From Aliiroseovarius sp. F47248L (lineage in GTDB: Bacteria > Pseudomonadota > Alphaproteobacteria > Rhodobacterales > Rhodobacteraceae), in assembly GCF_023016085.1 (NCBI RefSeq), contig NZ_JALKBF010000001.1, positions 2,718,501 through 2,782,500 on the forward strand: 64,000 nucleotides of DNA, read 5' to 3'. A program made the translations under genes and the position numbers. Shown here piece by piece: positions 57,909 through 64,000 of this stretch. Each line of letters begins with the position of its first letter. The first letter of the stretch is position 1. The notes below the pieces were generated by a model. It was not told the DNA's origin, did not search any database, and saw only the letters and a program-made list of their open reading frames with translations.

Positions 57909-58196
57909 ATGCCACTGACCCCGATTGCCGAAAAGATCAAGCGCGGCCTGAAGAAGCGTCCCTTCGACGAAAGTCTGAAGCTTGATTGTGGTGATGATGG
58001 TGTCATCGTGTTGCAAGACGGCGCATTGTTGCGCGACAACATTGACACTACCTGCACGATCTCGATGACCCGTGACAATCTTGAAAAGCTTATGGCAGGG
58101 AAGCTCAACCCGGTCAGCGCCTTTGCGATGGGTAAGATTAAAGTATCCGGCGACGTTTCGATAGCAATGCGACTGGGGCAATTACTGAAAGGTTAA
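57909..58196 (+). CDS. SCP2 sterol-binding domain protein
   Basis: This 95-residue protein from ATG 57909 (GGAG site, 7 bases upstream) is a single SCP2 domain: LTPIAEKIKRGLKKRPF, then TCTISMTRDNLEKLMAGKLN PVSAF-like core and KIKVSGDVSIAMRLGQLL. It is cytosolic. Such proteins bind lipids or acyl-CoA; the ligand is unknown. It lies directly behind the argG terminator and overlaps the convergent kinase gene by 4 bp. Confidence 0.88.
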   Translation: MPLTPIAEKIKRGLKKRPFDESLKLDCGDDGVIVLQDGALLRDNIDTTCTISMTRDNLEKLMAGKLNPVSAFAMGKIKVSGDVSIAMRLGQLLKG

Positions 58197-59080
58197 TCAG
58201 AGCCTACTGCCGTCAAAAACGCATTAACTTCGGTCCAGCTTGGCATCGCACCTGCAGTGCCTTGGCGCGTGACCTGAATGGCTGATGCGGCTGATCCAAA
58301 CTGGATGGCATCAGCGATGGTCATACCCCGATCCAAGGCAGCGACGGTGTTACCGATGAAACAATCACCCGCACCTGTAGTATCAACCGGATCGACTTTG
58401 AACGCGTCAACCGAGATGCTTTCCCCAGCCGCACCAATCCGCCACACCGCGCCATTCGCGCCTTTTGTGATCAGAAGATTGGGCACATCAAAGTCTTCGA
58501 CTGCAGCGCCCAGCGCTTTGGAAAGCTGTTGCGCCTCAACCTCGTTCACGACGAGAAGATCAACGACCGGCAACATCTGGATCGCACGGGGCGCATCAAA
58601 CGGGGCGGCGGAATAGACCACGAACATACCAAGCGCGCGGGCGGTTTGGGCAGCCTCAAGCGTCAGACCGGTTTCATTTTGCAAGATAAGATAGTCGCCC
58701 GGCCTGGCATCGCTAAGCGCTTCGTCGACTTGCGCCCCTGACACCTGTGAATTTGCGCCGGAATAGAGAATGATTAAATTCTCACCATCCGTATCAATAC
58801 AGATGTTCGCGTGTCCGGTGGCCTCGGATACAGTGTTAACGTTCTCAGTATCGACACCCGCGTCAGACAGCTGAGCCTTGCACCATTGGCCTTCCGCACC
58901 GACCGCACCGATATGGCGGACCTGCGCGCCTGCGCGTGCAGCGGCGATGGACTGATTCGCGCCTTTCCCCCCCAACCCAACGCGATAGGACAAAGACGCA
59001 AGAGTTTCACCAGGGGTCGGCAGGTGATCCACTTCATAGAAGTGATCGATGTTAATGGAACCCAGATTAAAAATTGCCAA
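58193..59080 (-). CDS. PfkB-family sugar kinase (ribokinase-like)
   Basis: The protein is 295 residues from TTG 59078-59080 (LAIFNLGSINIDHFYEVDHL, with a GGGAGG site); a GTG at 59101 is possible but lacks a good site. It has GLGGKGANQSIAAARAG, the ribokinase N-signature, and DTTGAGDCFIGNTVAAL, the C-signature with the catalytic Asp and anion hole. It probably phosphorylates ribose or a related sugar; no sugar-uptake genes are adjacent, so salvage of nucleosides is plausible. Confidence 0.85.
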   Translation of the reverse strand: MAIFNLGSINIDHFYEVDHLPTPGETLASLSYRVGLGGKGANQSIAAARAGAQVRHIGAVGAEGQWCKAQLSDAGVDTENVNTVSEATGHANICIDTDGENLIILYSGANSQVSGAQVDEALSDARPGDYLILQNETGLTLEAAQTARALGMFVVYSAAPFDAPRAIQMLPVVDLLVVNEVEAQQLSKALGAAVEDFDVPNLLITKGANGAVWRIGAAGESISVDAFKVDPVDTTGAGDCFIGNTVAALDRGMTIADAIQFGSAASAIQVTRQGTAGAMPSWTEVNAFLTAVGSD

Positions 59081-59254
59081 TACGCCCTCCCGTTTTAGCA
59101 CAGCCTATTGCGCTGGACAGCGATCACAAGGGAAAGCTAGGCTGGTCAACAGATACCCAGTGTTTATTCGGGAATATGAATTTGACTTTCTACTTGTATT
59201 CCATTGTATACCGTTTAAGTGAGCACTGAACGCGCCCTTAGCCTGGAGGCAACC

Positions 59255-60274
59255 ATGACCACCAAGATCCAAGCAACTCTGATTCCCGGCGACGGTATCG
59301 GACCTGAAATCACCAAAGCCGTGACCGCCATTCTTGACCATATGGGCAGCCCATTCGAATGGGACGTGCAGCAAGCTGGTATGGCTGGCATCGACGCATC
59401 TGGCGATCCGCTCCCGCAAGACACCATTGACAGTATCCGCCGCACCAAACTGGCGCTGAAGGGTCCGTTGACCACTCCGGTCGGCGGTGGCTTCAAATCG
59501 ATCAACCTGCAACTTCGCCAAGAGTTTGAGCTGTTCGCGAATGTGCGCCCCACCAAAACCATCAAGACCGATGGACGCTATGACAACATCGATATGGTGA
59601 TCTTCCGCGAAAACCTGGAAGGGTATTACATCGCTGACGAAGGCTATCTGGAACATAACGGCGACCCGCAGGGCAAGGTTTATTCTACTGGTTATAACAC
59701 CAAAGACGAAGCGCGCCGGATCACCCGCGCGGCGTTTGAATACGCTGTCGCCAACGGGCGCAAGAAGGTCACCATCGTGCACAAGGCCAACATTCTGAAA
59801 CTGCTGTCCGGCATGTTTCTGGAGGAAGCGCGCGAGGTGGCGAAGGAATACGAGGGCCGCGTGGAGGTTGATGAACGCATCGTTGATGCCTGCGCGATGC
59901 AGATGGTGATGTATCCCGAAGCGTTTGACGTGATCGTCACCACCAACCTGTTTGGCGACATCCTATCAGACCTCGCCGCCGGTCTGGTCGGCGGTCTGGG
60001 CTTAGCCCCCGGCGCCAATATCGGCAAAGACGCTGCGATTTTCGAGGCGGTCCACGGCTCTGCCCCCGACATTGCCGGTCAGCAGAAAGCAAACCCCTGC
60101 GCCTTCCTGATGGCCGCTGGTCTGATGTTGGAACATGTGGGCCTGAATGCCGACGCAAACCGTCTGAAAAAAGCCGTGATAGAGACTGTTCAAGCCAAGG
60201 ACCGCGTGACCCCGGATCTGGGCGGCACGGGTAACACCATGTCGATTGCCGATGCAATTATGGACCGTCTTTAA
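59255..60274 (+). CDS. NAD-type isocitrate/isopropylmalate-family dehydrogenase
   Basis: The protein is 339 residues from ATG 59255 (CTGGAGG site). The family fold shows LIPGDGIGPEI, the isocitrate-type FANVRPTKTIKTDGRYDNID, RENLEGYY, VHKANILKLLSGMFLE, and TTNLFGDILSDLAAGLVGGLG. The HGSAPDIAGQQKANPCAF block has Asp-Ile after APx, as in NAD-dependent isocitrate dehydrogenases; NADP enzymes have Lys-Tyr there. Isocitrate is the likely substrate, though a related (R)-hydroxyacid is possible. A monomeric NADP enzyme lies about 1 kb downstream. Confidence 0.85.
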   Translation: MTTKIQATLIPGDGIGPEITKAVTAILDHMGSPFEWDVQQAGMAGIDASGDPLPQDTIDSIRRTKLALKGPLTTPVGGGFKSINLQLRQEFELFANVRPTKTIKTDGRYDNIDMVIFRENLEGYYIADEGYLEHNGDPQGKVYSTGYNTKDEARRITRAAFEYAVANGRKKVTIVHKANILKLLSGMFLEEAREVAKEYEGRVEVDERIVDACAMQMVMYPEAFDVIVTTNLFGDILSDLAAGLVGGLGLAPGANIGKDAAIFEAVHGSAPDIAGQQKANPCAFLMAAGLMLEHVGLNADANRLKKAVIETVQAKDRVTPDLGGTGNTMSIADAIMDRL

Positions 60275-60339
60275 GCGCAATTGACGCGCCTCAAAGACAG
60301 CAAATCCCAAACATGCGAGCCTGCAAGAAGGAGGCTCGC

Positions 60340-61092
60340 ATGACCGAACTGATCAGCGTGACAAATGACACCGTCGAGAAACACGGCTTTTTCTGCAAGA
60401 TGAGCGCGCGCAAGACCAGCGCGTGGAAGCGGAAGCGCGCATGGCTGGCTGACCGGTTTTCAGAAGGGCTGCAACTGCGCCTGCTGGGTGACGGCGAGCG
60501 CGGATTTGTCGAATTCATCCCGGCCAAATACGCTTGGCGCGGTATCGATAACGCCGATGATCTGGTCGCCATCCATTGCCTTTGGGTTGTCGGCAAAAGC
60601 AAGGGCAAAGGCCACGCGAAGCGGCTGCTCGACGAGGTTGAGGCATGGGCGAAAGACAACGGCTATCGCGGCGTGACCACGCTGACCCGAACTGGGAACT
60701 GGCTGATCGACAAGAAAATACTCGCGGGACGTGGCTATACCTCGGTCGATCAGGCGGACCCCGATTTTGACCTGATGCTGAACTCATTTGAAGATAACCC
60801 AGCGCCTCGCATAGTTGGTCACTTTGACGAAAAAGCCGCATCCTGCGGTTCCGGCCTGACCGTGTTTCACAGCGCGCAATGCCCGTATCTGGAAGACGCT
60901 GTCTGCAACGCAAAAGATGCGGCAGACGAAGCCGGACTACCATTTCAAGCCATCGAACTCACCACCGCTGAGGAGCTTCGGAAGAAAGCCCCCAACCCCT
61001 ATGTCGTGTTTTCCATCGTCCATGACGGACGCGAGATCGCCAGCCACTACCTGCTGAAAAAACAGATCATGCCGATGCTTGCGTTATCATAG
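60340..61092 (+). CDS. GNAT acetyltransferase with C-terminal YoaP domain
   Basis: The protein is 250 residues from ATG 60340 (AAGGAGG site). The N-terminal part (about 1-155) is a GNAT domain with the acetyl-CoA loop VVGKSKGKGHAKRLLDEVEA. The C-terminal part (about 165-245) is a YoaP-like domain with a thioredoxin-like FHSAQCPYLEDAV. The combination is known in bacteria and archaea without a defined substrate. The gene lies between two isocitrate dehydrogenase genes, 65 bp and 140 bp away. Confidence 0.82.
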   Translation: MTELISVTNDTVEKHGFFCKMSARKTSAWKRKRAWLADRFSEGLQLRLLGDGERGFVEFIPAKYAWRGIDNADDLVAIHCLWVVGKSKGKGHAKRLLDEVEAWAKDNGYRGVTTLTRTGNWLIDKKILAGRGYTSVDQADPDFDLMLNSFEDNPAPRIVGHFDEKAASCGSGLTVFHSAQCPYLEDAVCNAKDAADEAGLPFQAIELTTAEELRKKAPNPYVVFSIVHDGREIASHYLLKKQIMPMLALS

Positions 61093-61232
61093 CCGAAATC
61101 CGCCCCCTACTCCCGCAAGCCCCTTTGTTTTCGTGGCAATCTTGTGTATGTGGGTGGGGAAATTTCACCAATCACCGCATCGGGGCGCTGTCCCTTCGGT
61201 GAAGCCTTCCGCGAAAAAAGAGGTGTCCTGAC

Positions 61233-63446
61233 ATGACCGATACATCGCAACCAGACATTCTGTATACCATCGTAGACGAAGCGCCCGAGCTGGCCAGCGC
61301 CTCGTTCCTGCCGATCATCAAGCGTTTTGCGTCGGCGGCCGGTGTGACCGTCGGCACCAAAGACATCTCGCTTGCCGCGCGCATCATCTCGGCGTTCCCG
61401 GAATACCTGACCGAAGCCCAGCGCCAACCCGATGACCTTGCAGAGCTTGGAAAGCTGGTGAAAACGCCAGACGCGAACGTAATCAAGCTGCCCAACATCT
61501 CGGCCTCGGTCCCGCAGCTTGTTGCCGCAGTCGAGGAGCTTCAGGCACAAGGCTATGCCCTGCCCGACTATCCCGAAGAACCCAAAACCGACGACGAAAA
61601 GGCCATCCGCGCGCGCTATGATGCGATCAAGGGATCTGCCGTGAACCCGGTTCTGCGCGAAGGCAACTCAGACCGCCGCGCGGCCAAGGCGGTAAAGAAC
61701 TTTGCCCAGAACAACCCGCACTCGATGGGCGATTGGTCGTCAGACAGCAAGACCAAGGTTTCGTCCATGCCGGACAACGATTTCTATGCCAATGAGAAAT
61801 CGGCCACCATCACCGCCGATCAGGCAGGTAACGCAAAGATCGAGTTTGTCGGCAAGGATGGCAGCGTTACGGTTCTGAAGGACGGCTGGACGCTGGACGA
61901 AGGCACCATCGCGGACGCCACCTTCATGTCAGCCCGCGCGCTGGGCGCCTTCCTGGCGGACGCGATCGAGGACACCAAGAAAGACGGCACCATGTTCTCG
62001 CTTCACATGAAGGCGACCATGATGAAGGTCTCGGACCCGATCATCTTCGGTCACGCGGTGAAAGCTTGGCTGGCCCCGGTGTTCGAAAAATTCGGCGACA
62101 AGCTGGAGGCGCTGGGCGTCAACCCGAACTCCGGCATGGGCGACCTGCTGGAACGTGTCGAAGGCGACGCCGAGATCATGTCCGCCATCGACGCCCTGAC
62201 TGCTGAGCGTCCCGCCATGTATATGGTCGACAGTGATAAAGGCATCACCAACCTGCATGTGCCGTCGGACGTAATCATCGACGCCTCAATGCCCGCCGTG
62301 ATCCGCGCGGGCGGCAAGGGTTGGGACGCGGCTGGCAAGAAAGGCGACACCAATTGCGTGATCCCCGACCGCTGCTACGCGACCGTCTATGACGAGACGA
62401 TCAACTTCTTCAAGGAAAACGGCAAGCTGGACGTGACCACCGCAGGCGCCGTTGCAAATGTGGGTTTGATGGCGCAGAAAGCCGAGGAATACGGCTCGCA
62501 CCCCACCACGTTCGAGGCGCCTGCCGATGGCACCATCCGCATCGTATTGGCAAGCGGCGACACGCTGCATTCGCATGACGTTGAGGCCGGTGATATCTGG
62601 CGCGCTTGCACCGTGAAGAAGGCTCCGATTGAAAACTGGATCGAGCTTGCGATGGACCGTCAGCGCCTGACCGGTTCGGAAGCGATCTTCTGGCTGGACG
62701 CGAACCGCGCCCATGACGCCGAGCTGATCAAATATGTGAAGCCAGCGCTTGAAAAAGCCGGTGTGGCGGACAAGTTCCAGATCATGGCGCCGCGCGAAGC
62801 GACCCGCCAATCACTGGAAACCATCACGGCGGGCAAGGATTCGATTGCCATCACCGGCAACGTGCTGCGCGACTATCTGACCGACCTGTTCCCAATTTTG
62901 GAGCTTGGCACCTCGGCCAAGATGCTGTCGATCGTGAAACTGATGCAGGGCGGCGGGCTGTTTGAAACAGGTGCCGGTGGCTCTGCCCCCAAGCACGTTC
63001 AGCAGTTGGTCGAAGAAAACCACCTGCGCTGGGATTCGATGGGTGAGTTCTGCGCGCTTGGCGAAAGTCTGAATTTCCTTGCTGACGCAAAAGGCAACGC
63101 CAAAGCCGGTGTTCTGGGTCGGGCGGCCGAAGATGCCACGCAGGGTATTCTGGACAACAACCGCTCTCCCTCGCGCAAAGTGGGTGAGCCGGACAACCGC
63201 GACAGCCACTATTGGTTTGCGCGTTACTGGGCCGAAGCACTGGCTGCGCAAACAGTCGACGCCGAGATTGCGGCTGAGTTTGCACCGGTGGCAAAAGCTC
63301 TGGCCGATGGTGAAAGTACCATCTTGGCTGAAATCGCAGCCGCCCAAGGCCCAGCGGCTGACATCGGGGGTTATTACCATCCGAGCGTCGAGAAGAAAGC
63401 AAAGGTGATGCGGCCCAGCGCGACGCTGAATGCCATCATCGGCTAA
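61233..63446 (+). CDS. icd: Monomeric NADP-dependent isocitrate dehydrogenase
   Basis: This 737-residue IDH of the monomeric class (IDH-II) starts [20 protein letters not shown]. Conserved blocks include [60 protein letters not shown] and the C-terminal [20 protein letters not shown]. Length and sequence match the class of about 740 residues. It oxidises isocitrate to 2-oxoglutarate with NADP in the TCA cycle. A terminator follows the stop. Confidence 0.97.
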   Translation: MTDTSQPDILYTIVDEAPELASASFLPIIKRFASAAGVTVGTKDISLAARIISAFPEYLTEAQRQPDDLAELGKLVKTPDANVIKLPNISASVPQLVAAVEELQAQGYALPDYPEEPKTDDEKAIRARYDAIKGSAVNPVLREGNSDRRAAKAVKNFAQNNPHSMGDWSSDSKTKVSSMPDNDFYANEKSATITADQAGNAKIEFVGKDGSVTVLKDGWTLDEGTIADATFMSARALGAFLADAIEDTKKDGTMFSLHMKATMMKVSDPIIFGHAVKAWLAPVFEKFGDKLEALGVNPNSGMGDLLERVEGDAEIMSAIDALTAERPAMYMVDSDKGITNLHVPSDVIIDASMPAVIRAGGKGWDAAGKKGDTNCVIPDRCYATVYDETINFFKENGKLDVTTAGAVANVGLMAQKAEEYGSHPTTFEAPADGTIRIVLASGDTLHSHDVEAGDIWRACTVKKAPIENWIELAMDRQRLTGSEAIFWLDANRAHDAELIKYVKPALEKAGVADKFQIMAPREATRQSLETITAGKDSIAITGNVLRDYLTDLFPILELGTSAKMLSIVKLMQGGGLFETGAGGSAPKHVQQLVEENHLRWDSMGEFCALGESLNFLADAKGNAKAGVLGRAAEDATQGILDNNRSPSRKVGEPDNRDSHYWFARYWAEALAAQTVDAEIAAEFAPVAKALADGESTILAEIAAAQGPAADIGGYYHPSVEKKAKVMRPSATLNAIIG

Positions 63447-63469
63447 CGTTACTGACAAAAATATAAATG

Positions 63470-63502
63470 CACCCCGTCATTTTGTGGCGGGGTGTTTTCT
63501 TT
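63470..63502 (+). terminator. Intrinsic terminator after icd
   Basis: The stem CACCCCGTCA/TGGCGGGGTG (63470-63479 with 63485-63494, one G-T pair) is followed by TTTTCTTTT. Confidence 0.85.
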
Positions 63503-63508
63503 TCTCTA

Positions 63509-64000
63509 TCAGTCCTGGGTCAGCACGTTGGCGCGCAGTAGCTCATCACGATCAGGAAACCAAATGGACCTGTTCGGACTATCGTAGATGCGGGCCGCAA
63601 ATCCTTCGGTGACGCCCTGCTGAACAAAAAAGGACCTATCGCGCTCCTGCTCGTTTTCGATATCGAACTGCGGCAGTTTGGCTGCGTCCATTAACGCGTA
63701 GCCATGAAAGCCCAACTGCGCACCTGAATCAGCGGTGCGTCTTGTCCCGGCTATAAAAACGATCGTGCAGGCCGAGCTGCAATTTTCACCCACATGAGTA
63801 TCTAACTGGGCTGAAATGATCAGTTTTGCCAACCCTCGTGCCTCGAATATATTGCCGCCAGAGCTGTTTAGGTGAAAAGTGTTAAGACCTTTATCGTCAC
63901 TCAGTATTGACGCCATCCGCTTGGTGACACCATGGGTCAACGTGCCATTGAACATTACTGCATTCTGGGTCTTGTCGACGGTCAGTTCATATTGCGCGGC
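63509..64000 (-). CDS. ClpP-like periplasmic protein (COG3904-type), N-terminus beyond window
   Basis: The minus-strand reading is open to the right edge (AAQYELTVDKTQNAVMFNGT...), so the start is outside the window; 163 residues plus the stop are visible. It has the crotonase/ClpP-like segment LNSSGGNIFEARGLAKLI and THVGENCSSACTIVFIAGT, where the Ser-Ala-Cys is the usual nucleophile-containing block, and QLGFHGYAL. This is the family of predicted periplasmic ClpP-like proteins of unknown role. It is convergent with icd. Confidence 0.7.
   Translation of the reverse strand, partial: AAQYELTVDKTQNAVMFNGTLTHGVTKRMASILSDDKGLNTFHLNSSGGNIFEARGLAKLIISAQLDTHVGENCSSACTIVFIAGTRRTADSGAQLGFHGYALMDAAKLPQFDIENEQERDRSFFVQQGVTEGFAARIYDSPNRSIWFPDRDELLRANVLTQD

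Overview
The window is chromosomal DNA from an alphaproteobacterium, most likely a marine member of the Rhodobacteraceae (roseobacter group). The evidence is gene content and order: flaF-flbT flagellin regulators, a rpsT-dnaA-dnaN-recF-gyrB block, the hemD-mic60-hemY cluster, regB/senC/regA close to ahcY, a kinase-less DivL ahead of tsaE-amgK-murU-addB-addA, and a monomeric NADP isocitrate dehydrogenase. Genes are densely packed, with many 1-20 bp overlaps and moderately high GC. I see no rRNA, CRISPR array, prophage, insertion sequence or integrase. There is one tRNA (Thr, anticodon CGT).

Layout. 1-5.2 kb: flagellar genes (flbT, flaF, flagellin, a FlgN-like chaperone and a rod-binding protein on minus; fliK and flgD on plus). 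5.3-10.6 kb: a small-molecule kinase, ubiB-ubiE, mutM, an enoyl-CoA hydratase and rpsT. 11-19.6 kb: dnaA, dnaN, recF, a VOC protein, a LysE exporter, gyrB and threonine aldolase. 19.7-27.9 kb: tRNA-Thr, hemY-mic60-hemD on minus, then tsaD-gpsA-yciI-EVE and small conserved proteins. 28-35.8 kb: a divergent solitary trpB, an extensin-like protein, ahcY, an HD hydrolase, a GNAT, and the redox-sensing RegB/SenC/RegA system. 35.8-46.4 kb: divL, tsaE, amgK, murU, addB, addA, trxA. 46.4-54.5 kb: two L,D-transpeptidases around a CAP lipoprotein, an rRNA/tRNA uridine methyltransferase, CCA transferase, two NUDIX enzymes, Hsp33, a receiver-PP2C phosphatase and an HPt protein. 54.5-64 kb: ilvA, a decayed membrane-protein gene, argG, an SCP2 protein, a PfkB kinase, an NAD-type isocitrate dehydrogenase, a GNAT-YoaP protein, monomeric icd and an edge-truncated ClpP-like periplasmic protein.

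Most of this is ordinary core chromosome. The signals that stand out are regulatory. The flagellin leader contains an 11-nt element perfectly complementary to its own Shine-Dalgarno region about 130 nt downstream, plus two local hairpins, in an operon that also encodes the flagellin-mRNA regulators FlaF and FlbT. Two exact TTAA-N7-TTAA CtrA-type boxes are present, one before divL and one between the divergent receiver-PP2C (RbaY-like) and HPt genes. Together with the flagellar genes these point to a CtrA-controlled motility/gene-transfer-agent network. A solitary divergent TrpB, two unrelated isocitrate dehydrogenases within 1 kb of each other, and a LapB-like zinc ribbon on HemY also merit a second look. 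Coordinates for gene starts reflect my choice among alternative start codons, and the reasons are given where it matters.
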